Shown one piece after another: positions 7,916 to 15,959 of a stretch of DNA of 64,000 nt. The notes beneath the pieces were generated by a model, which saw only the letters and a program-made list of their open reading frames with translations, had not been told where the DNA came from and ran no database searches. The DNA is from Streptomyces sp. VRA16 Mangrove soil (GTDB lineage: Bacteria; Actinomycetota; Actinomycetes; Streptomycetales; Streptomycetaceae): positions 248,001 through 312,000 of the forward strand of contig NZ_JAFVLN010000002.1 of NCBI RefSeq assembly GCF_017377775.1, given 5' to 3'. Numbering within the stretch: position 1 is the stretch's first letter; every line of letters starts with the position of its first letter. The position numbers and the translations under genes were made by a program.

Positions 7916-9417
7916 GAGACAACAGAAGATTCCTGCGCACCCACAGCAACGCCCGCCGCAACCGGCGGCGTTCGCTGCTCAGCGCCGCATTCGCCCTGAC
8001 ACTCGGGGCGGGTGCGGCGCTGTCGTTCGCGGGGGCGGCGCACGCCGATCTGCCGGGCGCCGACCCGCAGTTGACGCGCGCCCCCTATCTCACGGACGCG
8101 ACGACGACGTCCGTGCAGGTGTCGTGGGCGACCAGCACGCAGAGCCGCGGCCAGGTCCGCTACGGGCCACCCGGCGACTGCGCCGCGCACAGCGTCACGT
8201 CGACGGCGCTCGGCTCGCCGATCACGGTCGGCACCCTGCGCGAGTACAGCAACACGGTCAAGCTCACCGGTCTGAGCGCGGGCACGGCCTTCTGCTACCG
8301 CGTCTACACGGGGTCCGGCACGGATCTGCTCGGCACGCTGCCGACGCCGTCGTCGACCACCCCGGACGCGGCGAACTCCACTGCCCCGTTCACGTTCGCC
8401 GTGCTCGGTGACACCGGCGAGACCACGAACAGCGGGGTCGACGACGGGTCCGTCAACGTCAACCAGGCCAATGTGCACCGGCTCATCGGCGCGAGCGGCG
8501 CGCGGTTCGTCGTGCAGACCGGCGACATCACCCACCCCGGCACCTCGCAGACGCAGTACGGCGACCTCAACCAGACCGGCCCCGGCGTGAGTTCGTGGTT
8601 CGGGCCGTCCTACTGGGCGGGGACCGGCATGAAGGTGCCGCTGTTCGGGACGGTCGGCAATCACAGCATGACGCCGACCTATCTGTCGGTGTGGAAACAG
8701 CCCACGGTCACGGCCGCGTCCAACGGCGTCTTCGACCTGGTGACGTACCCGTCGTATCTGGGCTCGTCGCAGATCGACTACCCGACGACGTACTACGCCT
8801 TCACCACCGGCGGTGTCCGCTTCTATCTGCTCGACGCGGCGTGGGGCAACTCCAACACCGGCAACGCGACGGGCGGGGCGTGCGGCTCGCACTGCGCGAT
8901 CTACGAGCAGGACGCGCACGCCCACTGGCAGCCCGGTTCGGCCGAGATGCAGTGGCTGCAGGCCGACTTGGCGGCGCATCCGACCGGGGCGAAGTTCGCG
9001 TTCTTCCACTTCCCGCTGCACTCGGACAGCGCGAGCGAGCCCTCGGACGCGTATCTGACGGCGACGGGCGGCCTGGAGGACGTGCTGCGCACCGGCGGGG
9101 TCGACGTCGTGTTCAACGGTCACTCGCACATCTACCAGCGCAACACCACGAACCCTGTCACCTATGTGACCGGGGGCGGCGGAGCGGACGTCAACACCGT
9201 GGGGACGTCGGGGTGTTCGGCCTCGGACGCGTACGCCGTGGGCTGGTCGTACAGCCGCAGCCGGGGCACCGCGTGCGGGAGCGCGCCGGTGCCGACGGAC
9301 GACGCTCAGGTCTACCACTTCCTGAAGGTGACGGTGAGCGGCGGCAGTGTGACGGTGGCGCCGACGAACTCGCTCGGGCAGACCTTCGACGTGCAGACGT
9401 ATCCGCTCACGCCCTGA
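7912..9417 (+). CDS. Secreted purple-acid-phosphatase-like metallophosphoesterase
   Basis: 501 residues. The long Tat/Sec-type N-terminus contains several arginines (RRNRRRS) and a hydrophobic core ending AHA. A fibronectin-III-like purple acid phosphatase N domain follows (about 50-160, starting LTRAPYLTDATTTSVQVSWAT). The calcineurin-like domain shows GDTG (about 166), GDITHP (about 204), GNHS (about 249) and FNGHSHIYQR (about 402), the ordered metal-ligand motifs. Expected activity is extracellular phosphomonoester hydrolysis with a dinuclear metal centre. Start overlaps the previous stop. Last gene of the six-gene operon; a new transcription unit starts 73 bp later. Confidence 0.87.
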   Translation: MRDNRRFLRTHSNARRNRRRSLLSAAFALTLGAGAALSFAGAAHADLPGADPQLTRAPYLTDATTTSVQVSWATSTQSRGQVRYGPPGDCAAHSVTSTALGSPITVGTLREYSNTVKLTGLSAGTAFCYRVYTGSGTDLLGTLPTPSSTTPDAANSTAPFTFAVLGDTGETTNSGVDDGSVNVNQANVHRLIGASGARFVVQTGDITHPGTSQTQYGDLNQTGPGVSSWFGPSYWAGTGMKVPLFGTVGNHSMTPTYLSVWKQPTVTAASNGVFDLVTYPSYLGSSQIDYPTTYYAFTTGGVRFYLLDAAWGNSNTGNATGGACGSHCAIYEQDAHAHWQPGSAEMQWLQADLAAHPTGAKFAFFHFPLHSDSASEPSDAYLTATGGLEDVLRTGGVDVVFNGHSHIYQRNTTNPVTYVTGGGGADVNTVGTSGCSASDAYAVGWSYSRSRGTACGSAPVPTDDAQVYHFLKVTVSGGSVTVAPTNSLGQTFDVQTYPLTP

Positions 9418-9431
9418 GTTCCCGGCAAGGG

Positions 9432-9450
9432 ATTCTGTATACTGTCTGCA
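9432..9450 (+). promoter_or_regulatory. Promoter/operator-like site before the PAS gene
   Basis: The 73-bp gap before the PAS gene contains TCTGTATACTGTCTG. TATACT could serve as a -10 hexamer. The same bases resemble the ATACAG/CTGTAT arms of the operators found upstream of the fds and frc operons, although only one arm is well matched. Confidence 0.4.
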
Positions 9451-9490
9451 CCAACTGCACCCGCATCCACGGCACTTGCTCGGAGGAACC

Positions 9491-9916
9491 ATGGCGCACC
9501 TGGACCCCGCACTGATCCTGGGCATGTCGGATCAGGCACCCGACGGCATCATGATCATCGACAGTGCGGGACTGATCCGGTACTGGAACCAGGGCGCCGA
9601 GCGGATCTTCGGCTTCACGGCCGCCGAGGTCGACGGCCGGAACCTGGATGTGATCATCCCGGAGAAGCACCGCAAGCGGCACTGGGACGGGTTCGAGCAG
9701 GCCATGGCGAGCGGTTCCAGCAAGTACGGCGAGGCCGACCTGCTGAACGTGCCGGCGCTGACCTCGGACGGCCGCCGGATCTCCATCGAGTTCAGCGTGG
9801 TCCTGCTCAAGGGCCCGGACGACAGCCCGTACTGCGGCGCGGTCGTCCGGGACGTCACCGCGCGCCGTGAGCGCGAGCGGGAGATGATGCGCCGCCGCGC
9901 CGAGGCGAGCGTCTGA
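9491..9916 (+). CDS. Stand-alone PAS-domain sensor protein
   Basis: 141 residues forming essentially one PAS fold: DQAPDGIMIIDSAGLIRYWNQGAERIFGFTAAEVDG near the N-terminus, a core resembling small-molecule-binding PAS/PAC repeats, and an arginine/glutamate-rich helix at the C-terminus. No kinase, cyclase or DNA-binding output domain is attached, so it must act by binding a partner or ligand. The ribosome binding site GGAGGA sits 4 bases before the ATG at 9491. It is convergent with frc across a strong shared hairpin. Its place at the edge of the oxalate island suggests a ligand-sensing role there, but that is inference. Confidence 0.8.
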   Translation: MAHLDPALILGMSDQAPDGIMIIDSAGLIRYWNQGAERIFGFTAAEVDGRNLDVIIPEKHRKRHWDGFEQAMASGSSKYGEADLLNVPALTSDGRRISIEFSVVLLKGPDDSPYCGAVVRDVTARREREREMMRRRAEASV

Positions 9917-9956
9917 TCCCGTTCTCCGTGTTCTGAACCCGTGCTCCGCGCGCGGG

Positions 9957-9992
9957 CGAAGCGGCCGGACCCCGAGGGGCCCGGCCGCTTCG
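9957..9992. terminator. Bidirectional hairpin terminator between PAS gene and frc
   Basis: CGAAGCGGCCGG (9957-9968) pairs perfectly with CCGGCCGCTTCG (9981-9992) around a 12-nt loop, exactly between two convergent genes. Confidence 0.8.
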
Positions 9993-10011
9993 TCGTGCCG
10001 CACCGTGCCGG

Positions 10012-11268
10012 TCAGACGATGACGCCCGACTCCTTCATGTGGCCGATGGACTCCTCGTCGTACCCGAGCTCGACGAGCACCTCCGAGCTGTGCTCACCGA
10101 GCAGCGGGGCGCCGACGATCTCCGGCTTGAAGGAGGAGAACTTCACCGGGCTGCCGACGGTGAGATAGGTGCCGCGGCCCTTCTGCTCGACCTCGACGAC
10201 CGTGCCGGCCTCGCGCAGGTCCTTGTCGTACGCGATCTCCTTCATGCTCATCACCGGGGCGCACGGCACCTCCCACTTGCGCAGGATGTCCACGGCCTCG
10301 TACTTGGTCTTGTCCGCGAGCCACTTCTCGATCTCCGCGAAGATCTCGAAGATGTGCGACTGTCGGGCGCGCGCCGTCGCGTACTCCGGGTCCTCGGCCC
10401 ACTCGGGGTGGCCGATGGCCTCGGCGGTGCGCTTCCAGTTCTGCTCCTGGACGGTGAAGTAGATGTACGCGTTCGGGTCGTCCTCCCAGCCCTTGCACTT
10501 GAGGACCCAGCCGGGCTGGCCGCCGCCGCCCGCGTTGCCGCCGCGCGGGACGATGTCGGTGAACTCCCCGTTCGGGTACTGCGGGTACTCCTCCAGGTAG
10601 CCGATCTTCTCCAGGCGCTGCTGGTCGCGGAGCTTGACGCGGCAGAGGTTGAGGACGGAGTCCTGCATGGAGACGGAGACCTTCTGGCCCTTGCCGGTCT
10701 TGTTGCGGTCGATGATCGCGGTGAGGATGCCGATTGCCAGGTGCATACCGGTGTTGGAGTCGCCGAGCGCGGCGCCGGAGATGGTGGGCGGACCGTCCCA
10801 GAAGCCGGTGGTGGAGGCCGCGCCGCCGGCGCACTGGGCGACGTTCTCGTACGTCTTGAGGTCGTTCCAGGACGACCACTCGTTGAAGCCCTTGACCGAG
10901 CCGAAGATCAGGCGCGGGTTGAGTTCCTGGATGCGTTCCCAGGAGAAGCCCATGCGGTCCAGGGCGCCCGGGGCGAAGTTCTCGACGAGGACGTCCGCGT
11001 CCCTGATCAGCTTCTCCAGGACCTCTTTGCCCTCGGGTGTCTTGGTGTTGATGGCCAGCGAGCGCTTGTTGCTGTTGAGCATCGTGAAGTAGAGGGCGTC
11101 CAGGTCCGGGTCGTCGCGGAGCTGGTTGCGGGTGACGTCGCCACCGGCGGTGCGCTCCACCTTGAGGACGTCGGCACCGAACCACGCGAGCATCTGGGTG
11201 CAGGCGGGACCGGCCTGGACGCCGGTGAAGTCGATCACCTTGATACCGGCGAGCGGCAATTCACTCAT
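10012..11268 (-). CDS. frc: Formyl-CoA:oxalate CoA-transferase (copy 1)
   Basis: 418 residues, a full-length class III CoA-transferase. Residues matching the Oxalobacter formigenes enzyme are present: Gln18, Tyr140, the nucleophile Asp170 in ALGDSNTG, and the glycine loop GGGGQP at 247-252. It moves CoA from formyl-CoA to oxalate, giving oxalyl-CoA and formate in the cytoplasm. Start ATG at 11268 has AAGGAAG upstream. It lies 87 bp downstream of oxc in the same direction, the classical oxc-frc operon. It is clearly more diverged than the two other frc copies in this window are from each other, so it is probably the housekeeping copy of the pathway. Confidence 0.95.
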   Translation of the reverse strand: MSELPLAGIKVIDFTGVQAGPACTQMLAWFGADVLKVERTAGGDVTRNQLRDDPDLDALYFTMLNSNKRSLAINTKTPEGKEVLEKLIRDADVLVENFAPGALDRMGFSWERIQELNPRLIFGSVKGFNEWSSWNDLKTYENVAQCAGGAASTTGFWDGPPTISGAALGDSNTGMHLAIGILTAIIDRNKTGKGQKVSVSMQDSVLNLCRVKLRDQQRLEKIGYLEEYPQYPNGEFTDIVPRGGNAGGGGQPGWVLKCKGWEDDPNAYIYFTVQEQNWKRTAEAIGHPEWAEDPEYATARARQSHIFEIFAEIEKWLADKTKYEAVDILRKWEVPCAPVMSMKEIAYDKDLREAGTVVEVEQKGRGTYLTVGSPVKFSSFKPEIVGAPLLGEHSSEVLVELGYDEESIGHMKESGVIV

Positions 11269-11355
11269 GTGCGTGCTTCCTTTTCGTGAGCGAGCCTCGT
11301 GAACGAGCGAGGACGGGCTGGGTGGTGCGGGCGGGATACCGGCTTCGGCAGGGCG

Positions 11356-13110
11356 TCACTTCTTGGCGGCGATGTTGCCGCTCGTGATGCCCTTCGGGTT
11401 GAGGTGGGCGATGTGGCCGCTCTCGGTGCCGGCCGACGGGTCGATGACGCAGTCGATGAGCGCCGGGCCGCCGGCCGCGATGGCCTCGGTGAGGGCGGCG
11501 GTGACCTCGGCGGGGGTGGTCGCGCGGTAGCCCTTGCCGCCGAACGACTCGATCATCCGGTCGTGGCGGGCCGCGCTCATGAGGGTCGTCGGGGCGGGGC
11601 CCTCGCCGATCACCTCGTCGCCGCGGTAGACACCGCCGTTGTTCATGATCACGGTGATGACCGGCAGCTGGTACCGGCAGATCGTCTCCAGCTCCATGCC
11701 GCTGAAGCCGAAGGCGCTGTCGCCCTCGATGGCGACGACGGGCGCGCCCCCGCTCTCGACGGCGGCGGCGATGGCGTACCCCATGCCGATGCCCATGACG
11801 CCCCACGTGCCGCTGTCGAGACGGCGGCGCGGGTGGTGCATGTCGATGACGTTGCGGGCGATGTCGAGGGTGTTGGCGCCCTCGTTGACGATGTACGTCT
11901 CCGGGTGCTGGTGCACCACGTCGCGCACGGCCTTGAGCGCGCCCATGAACTGCATCGGGTGCGGGTCGGCTTCGAGCCGCTTGGCCATCTTGGCGACGTT
12001 CTGCTCCGAGCGGGCGGCGAGCTCGTCGCGCCAGGCGGCCGGGGCCGTGATCTGGCCGGGCTTGGTGCGCTCGGCGAGCTGGTCGAGGACGGACTCGATG
12101 TCGCCGACGAGCGGGGCGGCGATGGGCTGGTTGGAGTCCATCTCCCGGGCCTCGATGTCGACCTGGACGAACGTGGCGTCCGGGTTCCAGCCGCGCTCGC
12201 CGTGGTTGAGCAGCCAGTTGAGGCGGGCGCCGACCAGCATGACGACGTCGGCCTTCTTCAGCGCGAGCGAGCGGGCGGTGGCCGCGGACTGCGGGTGGTC
12301 GTCGCGGAGCAGGCCCTTGGCCATGGACATCGGTACGTACGGGATGCCGGTCGACTCGACGAACGTACGGATCTTGTCGTCGGCCTGCGCGTAGGCGGCG
12401 CCCTTGCCGAGCACGATCAGCGGCCGTTCGGCGTTCGCGAGCAGGTCGATCGCCCGGTCCACCGCCTCGGGGGCGGGGAGTTGGCGCGGCGCCGGGTCGA
12501 CGAGGCGGCTCAGCGTCTTCGCCCCGGCCGCCTTGTCCATCACGGAGCCGAGAACGGCGGCGGGGATGTCGAGGTAGACGCCGCCGGGACGGCCGGAGAT
12601 CGCGGTGCGCAGGGCGCGGGCGATACCGCGGCCGATGTCCTCGACGCGGCTGACGCGGTAGGCGGCCTTCACGAACGGCTGGGCGGCGGCGAGCTGGTCC
12701 ATCTCCTCGTAGTCGCCCTGCTTGAGGTCGACGAGGTGGCGCTCGCTGGAGCCGGAGATCTGCACCATCGGGAAACAGTTGGTGGTGGCGTTGGCGAGGG
12801 CGACCAGACCGTTGAGGAAGCCGGGCGCGGAGACGGTGAGCGCGATGCCGGGCTTCTTGGTGAGGTAGCCGGCGATGGCGGCGGCGTGCCCCGCGTTGGA
12901 CTCGTGGCGGAAGCCGATGTAGCGGATGCCCTCGGCCTGCGCGAGGCGGGCCAGGTCGGTGATGGGGATGCCGACGACTCCGTAGATGGTGTCGACGTCG
13001 TTCTGCTTCAGCGCGTCGACGACCAGGTGGTACCCGTCGGTGAGCTCGCCCGGCGCGTCGTCTGCTGCCGCGGCCTGGGCGGTGTGGTCAGCGGTCGAGT
13101 CTGCGGTCAT
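11356..13110 (-). CDS. oxc: Oxalyl-CoA decarboxylase
   Basis: 584 residues, a ThDP-dependent decarboxylase. The N-terminal pyrimidine-binding domain has GFRHESNAGHAAAIAGY, containing the catalytic Glu near 70. The C-terminal domain has the ThDP motif beginning GDSAFGFSGMELETICRYQL at about 463 and ending NN. SGSSERHLVDLKQGDYEE is typical of oxalyl-CoA decarboxylases. It converts oxalyl-CoA to formyl-CoA and CO2. I use the ATG at 13110, which has AAGGAGGA about 8 bases upstream, rather than an earlier in-frame ATG at 13161. Divergent from the oxalate-CoA ligase gene, with LysR-type boxes between them. Confidence 0.96.
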   Translation of the reverse strand: MTADSTADHTAQAAAADDAPGELTDGYHLVVDALKQNDVDTIYGVVGIPITDLARLAQAEGIRYIGFRHESNAGHAAAIAGYLTKKPGIALTVSAPGFLNGLVALANATTNCFPMVQISGSSERHLVDLKQGDYEEMDQLAAAQPFVKAAYRVSRVEDIGRGIARALRTAISGRPGGVYLDIPAAVLGSVMDKAAGAKTLSRLVDPAPRQLPAPEAVDRAIDLLANAERPLIVLGKGAAYAQADDKIRTFVESTGIPYVPMSMAKGLLRDDHPQSAATARSLALKKADVVMLVGARLNWLLNHGERGWNPDATFVQVDIEAREMDSNQPIAAPLVGDIESVLDQLAERTKPGQITAPAAWRDELAARSEQNVAKMAKRLEADPHPMQFMGALKAVRDVVHQHPETYIVNEGANTLDIARNVIDMHHPRRRLDSGTWGVMGIGMGYAIAAAVESGGAPVVAIEGDSAFGFSGMELETICRYQLPVITVIMNNGGVYRGDEVIGEGPAPTTLMSAARHDRMIESFGGKGYRATTPAEVTAALTEAIAAGGPALIDCVIDPSAGTESGHIAHLNPKGITSGNIAAKK

Positions 13111-13207
13111 GATCCGAGTTCCTCCTTGGACAGGCACTGCCGGAGCGGCTACTGACTTCACCTTCGGCAGCCCGCGGCGCCGCGTCCAAGACCCATCGGC
13201 TTCCAGG

Positions 13208-13226
13208 CGATAAACAACGTCTATCG
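13208..13226. promoter_or_regulatory. LysR-type box 1 (CGATA-N9-TATCG)
   Basis: Perfect inverted repeat CGATA-N9-TATCG containing the T-N11-A core of LysR-family operators, in the divergent region between oxc and the oxalate-CoA ligase gene. A near-copy lies 67 bp away. The LysR gene at 14941-15879 is the obvious candidate binder. Confidence 0.55.
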
Positions 13227-13274
13227 AGGCCGAGTTGGTGCCGATCCACGGCCTCCGACCTGCTGTTTCCTTGT

Positions 13275-13293
13275 TGATAAGCGGTCGCTATCG
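13275..13293. promoter_or_regulatory. LysR-type box 2 (TGATA-N9-TATCG)
   Basis: TGATA-N9-TATCG, matching the first box in arm sequence and 9-bp spacing. Located about 90 bp before the ligase start and 165 bp before the oxc start. Two matched boxes support co-ordinated control of the divergent pair. Confidence 0.55.
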
Positions 13294-13382
13294 GGTGTTC
13301 GGGAGTGCGTATTGGACGTGGGCGGCAGCCGACCGCACCCTCACTGAGGACTGCTGCTCCCTACGTGGTGGAGGTGGGAGGC

Positions 13383-14915
13383 GTGGAAGGACCGATCACG
13401 GTCGAGGGGCTCGCCGGTCTCCTGGACCGGCAGGCCCGCGTGCGGCCCCACTCCCGTGCGCTCGTCGTGCCCGGCTCGCCGTCGCCGCAGCCGCCGTCGC
13501 AGCCGCTGTCGCAGCCGTCGTGGCCGCTGTCGTACCGGACGCTCGACTCGCTCGCCGATCAGACCGCGGGCCATCTCACCAAGGCGGGGCTGCGGCCGGG
13601 CGACCTGCTGGGGCTCGTCGCGGGCAACACCGCCGAGTTCGTGGTCGCCCTGCTCGGCGCGGCCCGCACCGGGGTGGCCGTCGCACCCCTCGACCCGGCG
13701 CTGCCCGACCATGAACTACGGGCGCGTGTCCGGGCGTTGGGGGTGCGGGCGGTGCTGGGCGAGGGCGCCGGGGAGTGGACGCTCCGGGTGCGGCCCGACA
13801 CCGTCGACTTCCGTCCGGGCCCGCTGTCCGACGAGCGTGTCGCCCGGACCGTGCGGCCCGGGGACGCCCTCGTCCTGTTCACCGCGGGCACCACCCGGCG
13901 GGCCCGGATGGTGCCGCTGACGCACGCCAACGCGGCGGCGTCCGTGCGCAACATCTGCGCCTGCTACCGGCTGGGCCCGGACGACGCGACCGTCGCGGTC
14001 ATGCCGTTCTTCCACGGGCACGGCCTGTTCGCGACGCTGCTGTCGTCGCTGGCCAGCGGCGGATGCGTGCTGCTGCCGACCGGCGGCCGGTTCGCGGCGG
14101 AGACGTTCTGGGCGGATCTGCGGGCCGTGGACGCCACCTGGTTCACCGCGGTGCCGACCGTCCACGAGCTGCTCCTGGACCGCTCGGAGGCCGACGACCC
14201 CGCGGCCCCTCCCCCGCCGCCGCTGCGCTTCGTCCGCAGTTGCGGTGCCCCGTTGAACGCCGCCACGCAGCGCGCCCTTGAGCGGATGTTCGGGGCGCCG
14301 CTGCTGTCCGCGTACGGGATGACCGAGGCCGCGCACCAGGTGGCCAGCGAGCCGCTGCCGTCGTACGGGCCGCTCAAGCACGGCACCGTCGGACGGGCCA
14401 CGGGGGTGCGGCTGCGCGTCGTGGACCAGCACGGGCAGCGGTGCCCGGCCGGGGTGCGGGGCGAGGTGTGGGTGCAGGGGCCGACGGTGGCCCGTGGATA
14501 TCTGGCCCGCCCCGCGGACACGGCACGGGGGTTCACGGACGGCTGGCTGCGCACCGGTGACCTGGGTTCCCTGGACGCGGACGGCTATCTGTCGCTGACC
14601 GGCCGCATCGAGAGCCTGATCCTGCGCGGCGGGCGGAAGATCTCCCCCGAGTACGTGGAGGACGTCCTCGCCGGGTGCCCCTCGGTCGCGGAGGCGGCCG
14701 TGTTCGCGGTGCCGGACGCGGTGGACGGACAGCATCTGGGCGCGGCCGTCGTCGTACGGGGTGAGGAGTGCGCGGGCCCGGAGGAGATCCTGCGCTACTG
14801 CAGGGAACGTCTGGCGGCGGCCGCGGTTCCGGACCGGATCGTGCTGGTGTCGGCGCTGCCGAGGACGGCGCAGGGCGGCCTCGACCGGCTGGCGGTGCGG
14901 GACCGGTACGCGTGA
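13383..14915 (+). CDS. Oxalate-CoA ligase-like AMP-forming acyl-CoA synthetase (AAE3/Pcs60 type)
   Basis: 510 residues from a GTG at 13383 (GGAGG 8 bases upstream); an ATG at 13305 would add 26 unsupported residues. It is an adenylate-forming ligase: PLTHANAAASVRN, PFFHGHGLFATLL, WFTAVPTVHELLL, SYGMTEAAHQ-type and LRTGDLGSLDADGYLSLTGR motifs. The order and wording of these blocks match plant AAE3 and yeast Pcs60, which make oxalyl-CoA from oxalate, ATP and CoA. The P-loop reads TAGTTRRARMVP instead of the usual TSGTTGRPKGV, a notable change. It is divergent from oxc, as expected for an enzyme that primes the Frc/Oxc cycle with oxalyl-CoA. Confidence 0.82.
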   Translation: MEGPITVEGLAGLLDRQARVRPHSRALVVPGSPSPQPPSQPLSQPSWPLSYRTLDSLADQTAGHLTKAGLRPGDLLGLVAGNTAEFVVALLGAARTGVAVAPLDPALPDHELRARVRALGVRAVLGEGAGEWTLRVRPDTVDFRPGPLSDERVARTVRPGDALVLFTAGTTRRARMVPLTHANAAASVRNICACYRLGPDDATVAVMPFFHGHGLFATLLSSLASGGCVLLPTGGRFAAETFWADLRAVDATWFTAVPTVHELLLDRSEADDPAAPPPPPLRFVRSCGAPLNAATQRALERMFGAPLLSAYGMTEAAHQVASEPLPSYGPLKHGTVGRATGVRLRVVDQHGQRCPAGVRGEVWVQGPTVARGYLARPADTARGFTDGWLRTGDLGSLDADGYLSLTGRIESLILRGGRKISPEYVEDVLAGCPSVAEAAVFAVPDAVDGQHLGAAVVVRGEECAGPEEILRYCRERLAAAAVPDRIVLVSALPRTAQGGLDRLAVRDRYA

Positions 14916-14940
14916 ACGGCCCGCGCTCGGACACAGGCTC

Positions 14941-15879
14941 TCAGCGCACCCGCGTCTGCGGCCCCGTCGGCAGCGGGTGGGCGAAGACCTCGTCCAGGTT
15001 CAGGGCGGTGGCCGCGCTGACGAAGGCGCGGGCCGCCACCGAGCCGGGGGTGCCCGCGTGGATGGCCACCGAGACCTGGGCGCCCGCCTCCGGGTCGAGG
15101 AGGGGCAGCGCCCGGGTACGACCGACGACCGGCATCGCGCGGAGCCAGGTGTGAGGGACGATGCTCGCCCATTCGCCGCCGCCCACATGCGCGTACAGCG
15201 AGGCGATCGAGTCGGTCTCCACCTGCGGGGTCACTTCGAGGCCCTTGTCGGCGAAGACCTTGTCGACGATCTGCCGGATCCGCATGTCGGGGGTGAGCAG
15301 GGCGAGCGGGAGCTGCGCGGCGTCCGCCCAGGTCAGCTCGCCGGAGAGGGACGCGGCCTGTTCGACGGAGACCAGGAGCATGTAGCGCTCCTGGTAGAGC
15401 GGGACGACCTGGAGCCCCTCCTGGTCGTCCGGGTCGAAGTGGGCGATGGCGGCGTCGAGCTCGAAGTCGCGCAGCTGGCGGTGCAGCTCCTTCGTCGACA
15501 GGCGCGAGCGGACCTGCACCTTGGCCAGCGGGTGCGCCGAGCAGAACGCGCCGACGGGCAGCGCGAGCGTGGTGGACGCCGTCGGGTCGGTGCCGAGCCG
15601 CAGCGTCCCGGTGATACCCGACTGGACGGCGGCCACCTCCGCCTTGAACGCCTCCTGCTCGGCGAGGATCCGCTTCGCCCACACCACCAGGCGCTCACCT
15701 TCGGGGGTGAGCCCCTGGTAGTTGTGGCCGCGGTTGATCAGCGTGACGTTCAGCTCGCGTTCGAGCTTGGCGATGGCCGCGGACAGGGCGGGCTGGGAGA
15801 CGTAGCAGGACTCGGCGGCGCGCGCGAAGTGCCGTTCCCTTGCGACCGCGACGAAGTACTCCAACTGCCGGAACAGCAT
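14941..15879 (-). CDS. LysR-family transcriptional regulator
   Basis: 312 residues from ATG 15879, which has GGAGGA 9 bases upstream; an in-frame ATG at 15888 sits directly on that site and is less likely. The N-terminal winged helix reads MLFRQLEYFVAVARERHFARAAESCYVSQPALSAAI; the rest is a type 2 periplasmic-binding-like effector domain. It is convergent with the ligase gene (25 bp apart) and downstream of the PanE-like gene. Likely regulates the oxc-frc and ligase promoters through the twin CGATA/TGATA-N9-TATCG boxes, perhaps with oxalate or oxalyl-CoA as effector. The effector is inference. Confidence 0.85.
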   Translation of the reverse strand: MLFRQLEYFVAVARERHFARAAESCYVSQPALSAAIAKLERELNVTLINRGHNYQGLTPEGERLVVWAKRILAEQEAFKAEVAAVQSGITGTLRLGTDPTASTTLALPVGAFCSAHPLAKVQVRSRLSTKELHRQLRDFELDAAIAHFDPDDQEGLQVVPLYQERYMLLVSVEQAASLSGELTWADAAQLPLALLTPDMRIRQIVDKVFADKGLEVTPQVETDSIASLYAHVGGGEWASIVPHTWLRAMPVVGRTRALPLLDPEAGAQVSVAIHAGTPGSVAARAFVSAATALNLDEVFAHPLPTGPQTRVR

Positions 15880-15933
15880 GTGCCGCATCTCCTCCCACCC
15901 TGGCCGCGATGATCATTGGCAGCCTGCCGGGCC

Positions 15934-15950
15934 CTTGCCGACCTGGCAAG
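15934..15950. promoter_or_regulatory. Inverted repeat before the LysR gene
   Basis: CTTGCC-gacct-GGCAAG, a perfect 6-bp inverted repeat in the 80-bp gap between the PanE-like gene and the LysR gene. Could be an operator or a weak hairpin. Confidence 0.35.
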
Positions 15951-15959
15951 ACCCCTGCG

